Shown: positions 39,938 to 49,781 of the stretch, in pieces | How the letters are laid out: each line of letters opens with the position of its first letter | Numbering within the stretch: position 1 is the stretch's first letter | From: Deltaproteobacteria bacterium | GTDB taxonomy: Bacteria; Desulfobacterota; Desulfuromonadia; Geobacterales; Pseudopelobacteraceae | Length of the DNA stretch: 64,000 nt | Direction of reading: 5' to 3' | NCBI GenBank assembly: GCA_016182975.1 | Contig: JACPFJ010000006.1 | Coordinates: 124,001-188,000 of the forward strand | The notes under the pieces: model-generated | Seen by the model: only the letters and a program-made list of their open reading frames with translations | The model's database searches: none | What the model was told of the DNA's origin: nothing | Translations under genes and position numbers: made by a program

Positions 39938-41782
39938 CTACCCCTGCAACTCCTCTTTCAGCCGCTGCATGCGGTACATCCCGGCGTACAGCCCGTTCCG
40001 CTCCAGCAGCTCGTCCGGGCTCCCCTCCTCGGCAATGACGCCATCCTTCAGCACCAGCACCCGGTCGCAATCCCTGAAGGCCGACAGACGATGCGAGACG
40101 ATCAGCACGGTGCGGTTACCGCAGAAGCGGCCCAACCCGGCGAGGATCTCCTCCTCCCGCCCGGCATCCACCGCCGAGAGCGGGTCGTCCAGGAGCAAGA
40201 TGCGGGGATCGGCCGCCAGCGCCCTGGCAATCGAAAGCCGCTGCTTCTGTCCGCCCGAGAGGGCCACCCCCTTTTCTCCGACCACGGTATCCAACCCTTC
40301 GCGGAAGCGCTCCACATCCGCCGTCAGGCTGGCCTGGCGCAACAGTTCGTCGATCCCTTCATGGCCGGAGGCGGCGCCGTAGACCATGTTCTCGCGGATG
40401 CTGCGGGAAAAGAGGAACGCCTCCTGGGGGACGTAACCGATCAGGGCACGCAGGCTCTCCATGGTGATCCGGTTGATGTCGCGGCCGTCGATGAGGATCT
40501 GTCCGGCGCCTGCCGGCAGCAGGCGGGGAATCAGCCTGAGCAGGGTCGATTTGCCGCTCCCCACCTCGCCGGTGATGCCGATCCGCTCCCCTGCCGCGAT
40601 GCTGCATGAAATACCGTCAAGGACCTTCACCTCGCCATAGTCGAACGACAACCCCCGAAATTCGATCCCCTGCCGCACCTCGGTGAGCGGTTCCGCATCC
40701 GGCTCGTCGGCAACCGCGGGTTCGGCGCCGAGGATCATGGCCAGGCGCGACATGGAGGCCGCCCCGCGCTGCGCCAGGGTCAGGATCCACCCCATAACCG
40801 CCGTTGGCCAGACCAGCATGGTCAGATAACCGCTGAAGGCCACGAAGTCCCCCAGTGTAATGCCGCCGTTGATCACCAACCGCCCCCCCATAAACAGGAC
40901 GATCAGGGTCCCGGCCCCGGTGGCGGCCGCCATCACCGGCAGCAGCAGGCCACGCAGCCGCGCCAGACGCAGGTTGTGCCGCAGGTAGCGGCCGGAGGCC
41001 TCCCCGAACAGACCCTGAAAATGCTCCTCGCGGCAGTAGGACTTTATCAACCGCACCGTCGAAACCGATTCCTCCGCCCGGCTCGTCAAGCGGGCCAGTT
41101 CCTCCTGGGCCTCCAGGGAGCGCTGGAACATGCGGTGGCTGACCTTCTTCACCACCAGCACCATCAGCGGGAAGGGAATCACGGCGCACAGCGTCAGCCA
41201 GGGGTGGATGCGCAGCATCAGCGTTATGGTCGCGCAATAGATGATCAGCGTGTTCACGGCGCTCATGGCGCCGAAACCGGTCAGCATGCGGACATTGGTC
41301 AGGTCGTTGGAGAAGCGCGACAGGATGTCGCCGGTCCTGCTGGCGGAGAAGAAGAGTTGATCGAGGAGCAGCAGCCGGCGGAAGAGCTCCTCGCGGATGC
41401 TGAACTCGATGATGCGGGCGGCGTTGAGGATCAGGGTGCGGGAAAAGATGCGGGTGATGCAGTGCCCGGCGGCCAGCCCTGCGATGACCAGGGCGCAGCG
41501 GGCCGGCGTAAAACGCGCGGCCTCTGGATGCTGCAACCCCTCCACCGCCAGCTTCATGAACCAGGGGATCAGCAGGGCAAAGCCGTTGGTCAGGAGGAGA
41601 AAGCCGGCCCCGGCGGCATAGCGCCAGCGCAGCAAGAGAAGATGCGGGATGAGACGGAAAAGGTCTTTAATGATGTTAGTCCCTGATATAGATGAGAAAC
41701 GCGGGATTTTTCGTCCTGGGCAGGAAATCAAGGGATTGCGCGGAGGCGTACCTTGATGGTACGCGCACAATTTTGCCTGCAA
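39938..41782 (-). CDS. MsbA-like ABC exporter (TMD-NBD)
   Basis: GITGEVGSGKSTLLRLIPRLL; ALSGGQKQRLSIARALAADPRILLLDDPLSAVD. True start probably downstream of the ORF-track M; the first ~30 aa look like intergenic read-through. Confidence 0.9.
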   Translation of the reverse strand: MQAKLCAYHQGTPPRNPLISCPGRKIPRFSSISGTNIIKDLFRLIPHLLLLRWRYAAGAGFLLLTNGFALLIPWFMKLAVEGLQHPEAARFTPARCALVIAGLAAGHCITRIFSRTLILNAARIIEFSIREELFRRLLLLDQLFFSASRTGDILSRFSNDLTNVRMLTGFGAMSAVNTLIIYCATITLMLRIHPWLTLCAVIPFPLMVLVVKKVSHRMFQRSLEAQEELARLTSRAEESVSTVRLIKSYCREEHFQGLFGEASGRYLRHNLRLARLRGLLLPVMAAATGAGTLIVLFMGGRLVINGGITLGDFVAFSGYLTMLVWPTAVMGWILTLAQRGAASMSRLAMILGAEPAVADEPDAEPLTEVRQGIEFRGLSFDYGEVKVLDGISCSIAAGERIGITGEVGSGKSTLLRLIPRLLPAGAGQILIDGRDINRITMESLRALIGYVPQEAFLFSRSIRENMVYGAASGHEGIDELLRQASLTADVERFREGLDTVVGEKGVALSGGQKQRLSIARALAADPRILLLDDPLSAVDAGREEEILAGLGRFCGNRTVLIVSHRLSAFRDCDRVLVLKDGVIAEEGSPDELLERNGLYAGMYRMQRLKEELQG

Positions 41783-41870
41783 AATTGGACCGCGAAGGCG
41801 CCCGCAGGGTGAGGCCGAAGGCCGAAGTCACAAGCAATCACGCAGATTGACGAACGCAGGGCGGAAAAGC
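41740..41870. other. structured intergenic segment with two consecutive hairpins
   Basis: gcgtacc-ttgat-ggtacgc (41746-41764) and aattttgc-ct-gcaaaatt (41769-41786), then ggccgaaggccgaag. Confidence 0.4.
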
Positions 41871-41876
41871 ACCGTT

Positions 41877-42302
41877 TCAGAACGGGATGTCGTCGTCCTG
41901 GAAGGGGGGCTCCTCATACCCGCCGCCGCCCGTGGCCGGCTCGGAGCCGGCGTCACCGCCACGGCGCTCCCCCTTGGGTGAGAGCATCTGCATCTTCTCG
42001 CCGACGATCTCGGTGGTGTAGCGGTCGTTGCCGCTGTTGTCCTGCCACTTGCGGGTCTGCAGGCGCCCCTCGATATAGACGGTCTTCCCCTTGGAGAGGT
42101 ATTCGCCGGCGATCTCGGCCAATCTGGCCCAGAGGGTGACGCGGTGCCACTCGGTGCGATCCTCCCACTCGCCGCTCTTGTTCTTGAACTTCTCGCTGGT
42201 CGCCAGGTTGAAACTGGCCACCGCCTGGCCCGAGGGGGTATAGCGCACTTCAGGGTCCTTGCCCAGGTTGCCGATCAGCATCACCTTGTTGAGACTGGCC
42301 AT
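41877..42302 (-). CDS. ssb: single-stranded DNA-binding protein
   Basis: [36 protein letters not shown]-terminal acidic tip DDDIPF. Confidence 0.95.
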   Translation of the reverse strand: MASLNKVMLIGNLGKDPEVRYTPSGQAVASFNLATSEKFKNKSGEWEDRTEWHRVTLWARLAEIAGEYLSKGKTVYIEGRLQTRKWQDNSGNDRYTTEIVGEKMQMLSPKGERRGGDAGSEPATGGGGYEEPPFQDDDIPF

Positions 42303-42445
42303 ATCACTTCTCCTTGCGATACAAGTGGTTAGCGGCGAAAAACAATGTCTCTCCGCCATGATGATGCAGGATACATCATCTTGATTACCAGGGCAAGGAT
42401 TCGTGTGCCGGTTCATGTTTCCCTGCCTGCATCACCCTCGCTGGA

Positions 42446-42473
42446 GAATATTCCACACCCGTGTCGGATATTC
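42446..42473. promoter_or_regulatory. predicted enhancer (UAS) dyad
   Basis: GAATATTCCACAC-CC-GTGTCGGATATTC; same dyad at 48269 and 58663. Confidence 0.65.
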
Positions 42474-42553
42474 TTCCCCATCCGCAGGTCGCGCCGCGCT
42501 GACGCCGCATATATTATTGAACAATACCAAGATATTATGTATCTTGATGAAGA

Positions 42554-42569
42554 TGGCACGCTCCTTGAT
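42554..42569 (+). promoter_or_regulatory. predicted sigma54 promoter (TGGCACG-CTCC-TTGAT)
   Basis: -24/-12 spacing as in the TGGCACGN4TTGCW consensus; ~81 bp after the dyad; upstream of ATG 42632. Confidence 0.65.
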
Positions 42570-42631
42570 AGTGTCATCGGGCATACGGACAGCCCGGCGC
42601 TGAGAGCAGAGAGATTACGGAGGGGGTGCAT

Positions 42632-43054
42632 ATGAAAAAAAATATCGTGAATGCGGTGCTCGTACTCCTGGCGGCGCTCCTGCTGTCGGTTCTCGCCTTC
42701 CACGTCAGAATCGGCGCGACCGCCGATTCCATTGCGGTCCTGAAAACCACGGGCATGACCTGCGGCAGCTGTTCCAGCAAGATCTCGCAGGCGCTGGAAA
42801 CGGTGAAGGGGGTGGCCGTTACCGAGGTGGACCTGGCAGGCGGGTGGGTCATCGTCGGCTATGACACAAAGGAGGTCAAGCCGGAGGCCCTGGCGGCAAA
42901 GGTGAGCGGCACCGGTTTCGGCAGCAACGTGCACGTCGTGATGACCCCGGAGCAGTTCAGAGAGATTACCGGCAGGAACGTCGGCCAGAAGGACGCGCCC
43001 GCGTCGGGCTGCGGCGGGTGCGGCACCAACGGTGGCTGCGGCGCCAGACAATAA
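42632..43054 (+). CDS. HMA (heavy-metal-associated) domain protein with Cys-rich tail
   Basis: TTGMTCGSCSSKISQALETVKGVAVTEVDLAGG; tail SGCGGCGTNGGCGARQ; GGAGGGGG upstream. Confidence 0.85.
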   Translation: MKKNIVNAVLVLLAALLLSVLAFHVRIGATADSIAVLKTTGMTCGSCSSKISQALETVKGVAVTEVDLAGGWVIVGYDTKEVKPEALAAKVSGTGFGSNVHVVMTPEQFREITGRNVGQKDAPASGCGGCGTNGGCGARQ

Positions 43055-43082
43055 AAACTAACAACGTAAAAGGAGTAGAAAA

Positions 43083-43547
43083 ATGGAAACAAGGCAGACG
43101 AAACGCATCATTTGGACACTTTTAATTGTCGCCGCACTGGTGGCAGCCGCGATCAGCGCGTTTGCCTTTTCTTTCGGCAAATTCGAAAAGGTCAAGGGAA
43201 GCGGCGGGGTGGTCTCGATACCGCAGGCCAAGGTGGCTGACGGCAAGGCCCATTTCTACCGTTTCGACGACAACGGCAAGGAGATCGCCTTCTTCGTCGC
43301 CAAGGCATCCGACGGCGGTTACCGGACCGCATTCGACTCCTGCGACGTCTGCTACCGCGAGAAGAAGGGGTACCAGCAGAAGGGAGGGGTCATGGTCTGC
43401 GTGAATTGCAACCAGAGATTCGCTACCGACCGCATCGGACCCAACGCCACCGGCGGCTGCAACCCCTCCTACCTTCCGCATCAGCAGCGCGGGAACATGA
43501 TCACCATCAACGTCTCCGACCTCAAGGGCGGAGCGAGATTCTTCTGA
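43083..43547 (+). CDS. DUF2318-like membrane-anchored Cys protein
   Basis: AFDSCDVCYREKKGYQQKGGVMVCVNCNQRFATDRIGPNATGGCNPSYLP. Confidence 0.8.
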   Translation: METRQTKRIIWTLLIVAALVAAAISAFAFSFGKFEKVKGSGGVVSIPQAKVADGKAHFYRFDDNGKEIAFFVAKASDGGYRTAFDSCDVCYREKKGYQQKGGVMVCVNCNQRFATDRIGPNATGGCNPSYLPHQQRGNMITINVSDLKGGARFF

Positions 43548-44707
43548 TGAAACTGCACACCATATCCATCAACAACCTGAAGCGCCGCAAGGCCAAGATG
43601 GCCTTCCTCACCATCGGTCTGATGGTGGGAATCGCCACCATCGTCACACTGGTCACCCTGACCCGCTCCATGTCCAGAGACATAGAGGCCAAGATGGACG
43701 AATTCGGGGCCAACATCCTGATCACTCCCCAGAGCAACGGCCTGGCCATGAACTACGGCGGCATCAGTCTGGGTGGAGTGACCTTCGATCAACGCGAGAT
43801 ACTTGAAGAGGATCTGGCGAGAATCAAGACCATCAGGAACAACAAAAACATCTCCGCTGTCAGCCCCAAGGTATTGGGCGGCATCAAGGTCGACAGTCAC
43901 GACGTAATGCTGGTTGGTGTCAACTTCGACAACGAATTGAAGATGAAGCAGTGGTGGCGGATCTTCGGTGATGCCCCCAAAGTTGAAAACGAGGTGTTGC
44001 TGGGCAGCGATGCATCCAAGGTCCTCAATGCCGGTTCCGGCGACAACCTGCTGATCAAGGGGGAGGGCTTCAAGGTGGCCGGCGTGCTCGACCAGACCGG
44101 CTCCCAGGACGACGCCCTCGTCTTCGCCTCGCTCCCCAAGGCCCAAAAGCTGCTCGCCAAGGAGGGAAAGATCACCCTGGTCGAGGTCGCCGCCCTCTGC
44201 TCGGGCTGCCCGATCGGCGACATGGTCACCCAGATCGCCGAGAAACTCCCGGATGCCAAGGTATCGGCCATTCAGCAGGTGGTGGAGGGACGCCTCAAGG
44301 CACTCGACCAGTTCCGGCGCTTCTCCTACGCCATGGCCGGCGTGGTGGTCTTCATCGGCTCACTGATCGTCTTCGTCACCATGATGGGGAGCGTCAACGA
44401 GCGCACCACCGAGATCGGCGTCTTCCGGGCCATCGGCTTCAGGAAGAGCCACATCATGCGGATCATACTGCTGGAGGCGGCACTGGTCAGCCTGCTGGCC
44501 GGCTTTCTGGGTTACGCAGCCGGCATGGGGGGCGCCGGGCTGGCCCTGCCGTTCATGGCGGAGAGCAAGGACGCCCACTTGGTGTGGGACATGACCGTGG
44601 CCTTCGGCTCGGTAGGACTGGCCCTGGTCCTGGGCATCCTGGCCAGCCTGTATCCGGCGCTGCATGCCAGCAGGATGGACCCGACGGAAGCGTTACGAGC
44701 GCTGTAA
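43547..44707 (+). CDS. FtsX/MacB-family ABC transporter permease
   Basis: MKLHTISINNLKRRKAKMAFLTIGLMVGIATIVTLVTL; TGATG overlap with the upstream stop. Confidence 0.88.
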   Translation: MKLHTISINNLKRRKAKMAFLTIGLMVGIATIVTLVTLTRSMSRDIEAKMDEFGANILITPQSNGLAMNYGGISLGGVTFDQREILEEDLARIKTIRNNKNISAVSPKVLGGIKVDSHDVMLVGVNFDNELKMKQWWRIFGDAPKVENEVLLGSDASKVLNAGSGDNLLIKGEGFKVAGVLDQTGSQDDALVFASLPKAQKLLAKEGKITLVEVAALCSGCPIGDMVTQIAEKLPDAKVSAIQQVVEGRLKALDQFRRFSYAMAGVVVFIGSLIVFVTMMGSVNERTTEIGVFRAIGFRKSHIMRIILLEAALVSLLAGFLGYAAGMGGAGLALPFMAESKDAHLVWDMTVAFGSVGLALVLGILASLYPALHASRMDPTEALRAL

Positions 44708-44725
44708 TTCAGAACTGGAACCTTA

Positions 44726-44800
44726 CCACCCCTAGCCCCTCCTAAAATAGGAGGGGGACTTTTAAAGCTCCCCTCCTTGATAAGGAGGGGCGGGGGGTGG
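44726..44800. repeat. GC-rich nested inverted repeat
   Basis: ccacccctagcccctcctaaaataggagggggacttttaaag / ctcccctccttgataaggaggggcggggggtgg. Confidence 0.75.
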
Positions 44801-44831
44801 TTAGTCTCTGTGTTATAAAAGGGGAAAAACC

Positions 44832-45497
44832 GTGGCACTTATCGAAATCAGCAACCTGAAGAAACAATACGCCAGCGGCGACGAGACCGTCGAGGCGCTG
44901 CGCGGCATCGACATCGCCATCGAGACGGGCGAGTTCATCACCATCATGGGACAGTCCGGCTCCGGAAAGAGCACGCTCTTGTCGGTATTGGGGGGGATGA
45001 ACCACCCCAGCGCCGGCGAGGTGGAGATGGCCGGGGTAAAGCTATACCGGCTCCCCGGCGAAAAACTGGCCGACTTCCGGGCAGAGAACCTGGGGTTCGT
45101 CTTCCAGTCGTTCCACCTGATCCCCTACCTGACGGCCATCGAGAACGTCATGCTCCCCCTGGCCATCGTGAAAACCGGCTCAAAGGCGAAGCGTGCCGCG
45201 GCCAGCCAGGCCCTGGAGCGGGTCGGTCTCGGCAGCAAGCTCGAACGGCTCCCAAACCAACTCTCCGGCGGTGAACAGGAGCGGGTCGCCATCGCCAGGG
45301 CCATCGTCAACAACCCCCACATCCTGCTGGCGGACGAGCCGACCGGCAACCTGGACTCGAAGACCAGCGACGAGGTCATGGCACTCTTCCGGGAGCTGAA
45401 CGCGGCCGGCCAGACCGTGGTCATGGTCACGCATAACCCGGAGAACGGCAGGTACGCGGACCGGACGATCCACCTCAGGGACGGCATGGTGGTGTGA
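44832..45497 (+). CDS. LolD/MacB-type ABC transporter ATPase
   Basis: MGQSGSGKSTLLSVLGGMNHPSAGEVEMAG; LSGGEQERVAIARAIVNNPHILLADEPTGNLDS. Confidence 0.93.
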   Translation: MALIEISNLKKQYASGDETVEALRGIDIAIETGEFITIMGQSGSGKSTLLSVLGGMNHPSAGEVEMAGVKLYRLPGEKLADFRAENLGFVFQSFHLIPYLTAIENVMLPLAIVKTGSKAKRAAASQALERVGLGSKLERLPNQLSGGEQERVAIARAIVNNPHILLADEPTGNLDSKTSDEVMALFRELNAAGQTVVMVTHNPENGRYADRTIHLRDGMVV

Positions 45498-45510
45498 TCG
45501 GGATAAGCTT

Positions 45511-45730
45511 AAGCAGTTACTTAACGCAAGGACGCCAAGCCACAATAAAACAACAGCATGAAAGGTAACCCGCTGATTCAAGACCTTTTTTCAGCTTCAC
45601 GATTACTTCATAGATTACACAAGAATTTAAATCGTGTGGTAATCGTGAGGCGATAAGGCTCTTCAGTATCGCTTCCGGCTATGCCGGTTAGGTTTGCCTC
45701 TGCGTCCTTGCGGCCTTGCGTAAATTGTTT
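45511..45730. repeat. inverted-repeat element, arms TTAACGCAAGGACGC / GCGTCCTTGCGGCCTTGCGTAA, with inner arms tcacgattac/gtaatcgtga
   Basis: Read directly; begins shortly after the stop at 45497. Confidence 0.7.
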
Positions 45731-45779
45731 CCGATTGTTTTTTCTTGATCTTTCGAGGGGCTACGCTATAAACGAGACC

Positions 45780-46895
45780 ATGAAAACATCCGTCCTCCGC
45801 ATCGCCCTGCTGGCCCTCTCGATCCTCGGCATCAGCCTGCTGCACTACCTGACACCGCTGCATCTCCCCTTCCTCCACGACATCTTCCAGCGCCTCTACT
45901 ACCTCCCCATCATCCTGGCCGCCCTCTGGTTCGGTTTCAGCGGCGGCCTGGCCTGTTCCCTGGCGGTCAGCGTGGTCTACGCCCCGCACATCCTCTTCCA
46001 GTGGGGAGGCCACCTCACGGTGGAGATGGAAAAGTACCTGGAGATCGTCCTCTACAACATCGTCGGCGGCGTAACCGGCCTGCTGGCGCAACGGGAGCGC
46101 GAACGCGGCGTCGAGCTGCAGAAGACCGCCGAGGGGCTGGAGGAGTCGTACCGGAAGCTGCAAGCGCAGTCGGAGCGGATCATCGCCATCGAGGAGCAGC
46201 TCAGGCGCGCGGAGAAGCTCTCCACCCTGGGGGAGATGGCGGCGGTGCTGGCCCACGAGATCCGCAACCCCCTGGGCTCGATCCGCGGCACCGCCGAGAT
46301 CCTGCGGGACGACTACCGGCCGGGCGACGCGAAGCACGAGTTCATCGAGATCCAGATCAGGGAGACCGAACGGCTCAACCGGGTCGTGGAGGACTTCCTG
46401 CGCATGGCGCGTCCCCAGCCGAGCGAGAAGGGGCGCTGCGTGATCCAGGAGGAGCTGGAGACGATAGTGACCCTGGTCTCGAACGACGCCAGGGAACGCC
46501 GGATACGGCTCGTGCTGGAGCCGCCGGCCGCCGATGCGGTTGTCAGGGCCGACGGCGAGAAGCTGCGCCAGGCCTTTCTGAACATCGTCATCAATGCGCT
46601 CCAGGCGACCCCGCCCGAAGGGAGCGTGGACATTTCCACCATGCCCTGTCAGTCCGATACTGACTCCCCCTTTTACGAGATCCGCTTCCGCGACAGCGGC
46701 GCGGGAATCGATGCGGCAACCATGGAGCGGATCTTCGAGCCGTTCTTCACCACCAAGCAGGACGGCACCGGGCTGGGGCTGGCCATCACCAGGAAGATCA
46801 TCGAGGCCCATGGCGGCACCTTGCGGGTCGAGAGCGAGCCAGGTCAAGGTACGTCCGTCATCGTCAGGCTGCCGGCGCAGGAGGAGACACCATGA
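45780..46895 (+). CDS. membrane sensor histidine kinase
   Basis: MKTSVLRIALLALSILGIS; LSTLGEMAAVLAHEIRNPLGSIRGTAEIL; FFTTKQDGTGLGLAITRKIIEAHGG. Confidence 0.93.
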   Translation: MKTSVLRIALLALSILGISLLHYLTPLHLPFLHDIFQRLYYLPIILAALWFGFSGGLACSLAVSVVYAPHILFQWGGHLTVEMEKYLEIVLYNIVGGVTGLLAQRERERGVELQKTAEGLEESYRKLQAQSERIIAIEEQLRRAEKLSTLGEMAAVLAHEIRNPLGSIRGTAEILRDDYRPGDAKHEFIEIQIRETERLNRVVEDFLRMARPQPSEKGRCVIQEELETIVTLVSNDARERRIRLVLEPPAADAVVRADGEKLRQAFLNIVINALQATPPEGSVDISTMPCQSDTDSPFYEIRFRDSGAGIDAATMERIFEPFFTTKQDGTGLGLAITRKIIEAHGGTLRVESEPGQGTSVIVRLPAQEETP

Positions 46896-48259
46896 AGCCC
46901 AAGATCCTGGTCATCGACGACGACGCCTCGTTGCGGCGGGTACTGGAATACAACCTCGAGGAGGCCGGCTACGAGGTCTTTGCCGCCAGCTCCGGCGAGG
47001 AGGGGCTGACCCTCTTCGCCGAGGAGTCCCCGGCCCTGGTCATCACCGACATGAAGATGCCCGGCATGGACGGCCTCCAGGTGCTGAGGACGATCAAGGA
47101 GCGGGCGCCGGAGACGCTGGTGATCATCATCACCGCCTTCGGCGCGGTCGATATCGCCGTGGAGGCGATGAAGGCCGGGGCCTACGACTACATCACCAAG
47201 CCGTTCAACCGCGACGAGCTCAGGCTGATCGTCGCCAAGGCGCTCCAGTTCACCGGACTGGCGGCGGAGAACAGGCGCCTGAAGGGCGAGTTGGCCGACC
47301 GCAGCGATCTGCGCACCATCGTCGGCTCCTCGCGCGAGATGGAGCGGGTCTTCGATATCGTCCGCAAGGTGGCCGACACCGAGGCATCGGTGTTGATCAC
47401 CGGCGAGTCCGGGACCGGCAAGGAGCTCGTCGCCAGGTCGCTGCATGCGCACAGCTCCCGCAGGGACGCCCCCTTTGTGGCCATCAACTGCGCCGCCATC
47501 CCCCGCGACCTGCTGGAGAGCGAGCTGTTCGGGCACGTCAAGGGGGCCTTCACCGGCGCGATCAGGGACAAGGCCGGCAGGTTCCAGATGGCGGACGGCG
47601 GCACCCTCTTCCTGGACGAGGTCGGCGATCTCCCCCTGGAGCTCCAGCCCAAGCTGCTCAGGGCCTTGCAGGAGCGGGTGGTGGAGCCGGTCGGCGGGAC
47701 CACCCAGCAGCGGCTGGACGTGCGCGTCGTGGCCGCCACCAACCTGGACATCGAGCAGGCCATGGCCAGCGGAACCTTCCGCGACGACCTCTATTACCGT
47801 CTTTCGGTGATCCCGATCCACATCCCCCCGCTGCGGGAACGGCGGACGGACATCCCGCTCCTGCTCAGGTACTTCTGCGTCAAGCACGGCTGCGAACGGG
47901 TGGCGTTCGACAAGCAGGCGCTCGACACCATGACCTCCTACAACTGGCCGGGGAACGTGCGCGAACTGGAAAATACGGTTGAACGGCTGCTGATCATGCG
48001 AAACGGTGATATAATTTCGCTCGCCGACCTGCCGGACAAGATCCGCGGGGGTGGCGCCAAGGGCGCTTCCGCGGTCATCACCCTCCCTGACGAAGGTTAC
48101 CCCCTGGAACAGTTGGAGCGGGAGGTAGTCGTATCCGCCCTGGAGCGCAATCACTGGAACCAGACCGCTGCCGCGCGTTTTCTGAGGATCCCGCGCCACA
48201 CGCTGATCTACCGCATGGAGAAGTACGGCATCACCCCCCCGGAAAAGATGCCCGCGTGA
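46892..48259 (+). CDS. NtrC-family sigma54-dependent response regulator
   Basis: [40 protein letters not shown]-terminal NQTAAARFLRIPRHTLIYRMEKYGI. Confidence 0.95.
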   Translation: MKPKILVIDDDASLRRVLEYNLEEAGYEVFAASSGEEGLTLFAEESPALVITDMKMPGMDGLQVLRTIKERAPETLVIIITAFGAVDIAVEAMKAGAYDYITKPFNRDELRLIVAKALQFTGLAAENRRLKGELADRSDLRTIVGSSREMERVFDIVRKVADTEASVLITGESGTGKELVARSLHAHSSRRDAPFVAINCAAIPRDLLESELFGHVKGAFTGAIRDKAGRFQMADGGTLFLDEVGDLPLELQPKLLRALQERVVEPVGGTTQQRLDVRVVAATNLDIEQAMASGTFRDDLYYRLSVIPIHIPPLRERRTDIPLLLRYFCVKHGCERVAFDKQALDTMTSYNWPGNVRELENTVERLLIMRNGDIISLADLPDKIRGGGAKGASAVITLPDEGYPLEQLEREVVVSALERNHWNQTAAARFLRIPRHTLIYRMEKYGITPPEKMPA

Positions 48260-48268
48260 AATCATGAG

Positions 48269-48297
48269 GAATATGCTCCATTTAGTGTGGGATATTC
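48269..48297. promoter_or_regulatory. predicted UAS dyad upstream of the cusCBA-like operon
   Basis: GAATATGCTCCATTTAGTGTGGGATATTC. Confidence 0.6.
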
Positions 48298-48364
48298 AAC
48301 ACATCCGTCGGGCCCGCTGTCCCGGTAAATGCATAATGGGCTGAAAACACAGTGATTTTATTTT

Positions 48365-48380
48365 TGGCATGGCTTGTGTA
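48365..48380 (+). promoter_or_regulatory. candidate (weak) sigma54 promoter
   Basis: TGGCATG-GCTT-GTGTA; good -24, poor -12; lies between the dyad and the ATG at 48420. Confidence 0.35.
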
Positions 48381-48419
48381 ACGTAACCTTCGCAGATACC
48401 GAAGACATCAGAGGTTACC

Positions 48420-49727
48420 ATGATATCCCGAATTGCACTCTTCAGCTTCGCCCTGCTGGCCTTCTCCGGCGTTGTCCATGCCGACGAACCTAAACCGGTC
48501 GAAAGCCTTCCCGCCCTGGTCGAGACCGCCCTGGCCAACAATCCCGAGGTCAAGGCAACCGCCGCCCACCTGCAGATGCTCGAAAACAAGGCCGAACAGG
48601 CGGGCCGCCTGGAAGACCCGATGCTGATGCTTAAGATCCAGAACGGTGTCCTCGCGGACCCGTTAAATTTCAAACGCGACAGCATGACGCAGAAGGTGAT
48701 CGGCATCAGTCAGCAGCTCCCCTGGTATGGCAAGCGCAAGCTGCGGCGCGAGGTTGCGGTTCGCGAGGCGCTGGCCTCTCATCTGCTGCGTCAGGAACGT
48801 ATCCTCGAGATTGCCAGGATGGTGCGGGAGACCTATTACCAGATCTGGTTCACCGACAAGTCGCTGGAAATCCTCGCCAAGAACATCCGGATTATGGACG
48901 ATTTCATAACCCTGGCAGAGACCCGCTATTCGGTCGGCCAGGGGGCACAGCAGGACATCTTCAAGGCCCAGTTGGAGAGATCGCGGATGCTCGAAATGCG
49001 GATAACGCTGGAACAGCAGCGACTGGGCCTTGAAATCCGCATGAACACCCTCCTCTACCGTCCCGTGGAGACGAGGATCGGCTCCATCCCCGAGCCTGAA
49101 CTCGCCAACCTCAAGCAGACAACCGTCGAGTTGCAGGGACTGGCCGAAAAGAACCGTCCGCTCCTGAAAGGCATGCTGGCACAGATCGAGAAGAGCGAGG
49201 CCGCCTCCGCACTGGGTAAAAAGGAGTATTACCCCGATTTCACCGTGTCGTTCGAATACATGCAGCGGGAACCGGCCATGGGGAGCGACGGGTCGGACAT
49301 GTACAGTCTGGGGGTCACCTTCAACCTGCCGTTTCAGCGCGAGCGCCGCCACGCCATGCTGGCCGAGTCGGAATCCGAACGCACCATGGCATTGGCGGAA
49401 CTGAACGATGCAAAAAACACCATCAAAAGCGGCATCGCCGATCTGCTCTCCCAGATGGAGCGGCGACGGCGGCTGGTGGAACTCTATAAAACAGGCATCA
49501 TCCCCCAGGCCGAGCAGGCCCTGGAGTCGGCCGTAATCGGCTACCGGGTGGGCAAGATCGATTTTCTGACACTGCTCGACTCCCGGCTCACCCTGTTCAA
49601 CAACGAACGGGAGTATTACGACTCCCTCGCCGACCACCAGATGAAGCTGGCCCAACTGGAAGCGCTGGTGGGAACCGACCTGGCCACGGCCAATGCAACG
49701 GCCGACAACAGACACCAACACAAATAA
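48420..49727 (+). CDS. CusC/CzcC-like outer-membrane efflux protein (TolC family)
   Basis: SLPALVETALANNPEVKATAAHLQMLENKAEQAGRLEDPML; first gene of an RND set. Confidence 0.9.
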   Translation: MISRIALFSFALLAFSGVVHADEPKPVESLPALVETALANNPEVKATAAHLQMLENKAEQAGRLEDPMLMLKIQNGVLADPLNFKRDSMTQKVIGISQQLPWYGKRKLRREVAVREALASHLLRQERILEIARMVRETYYQIWFTDKSLEILAKNIRIMDDFITLAETRYSVGQGAQQDIFKAQLERSRMLEMRITLEQQRLGLEIRMNTLLYRPVETRIGSIPEPELANLKQTTVELQGLAEKNRPLLKGMLAQIEKSEAASALGKKEYYPDFTVSFEYMQREPAMGSDGSDMYSLGVTFNLPFQRERRHAMLAESESERTMALAELNDAKNTIKSGIADLLSQMERRRRLVELYKTGIIPQAEQALESAVIGYRVGKIDFLTLLDSRLTLFNNEREYYDSLADHQMKLAQLEALVGTDLATANATADNRHQHK

Positions 49728-49736
49728 AGACAAATT

Positions 49737-49760
49737 TGAAATTCTAAATTTAGAATTTCA
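49737..49760. repeat. perfect 24-bp palindrome between cusC-like and cusB-like genes
   Basis: TGAAATTCTAAA/TTTAGAATTTCA. Confidence 0.85.
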
Positions 49761-49781
49761 CTTCACCTCCGAGGTAATTTC

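Noticed and set aside
43406-43546. N-terminal extension of the FtsX-like ORF
   Set aside because: Overlaps the DUF2318 gene in another frame; the true start is the ATG at 43547 overlapping its stop.
46844-48265. 473-aa minus-strand ORF (also 45663-46847 and 61583-62929)
   Set aside because: Reverse-frame shadows of recognised kinase/NtrC genes.
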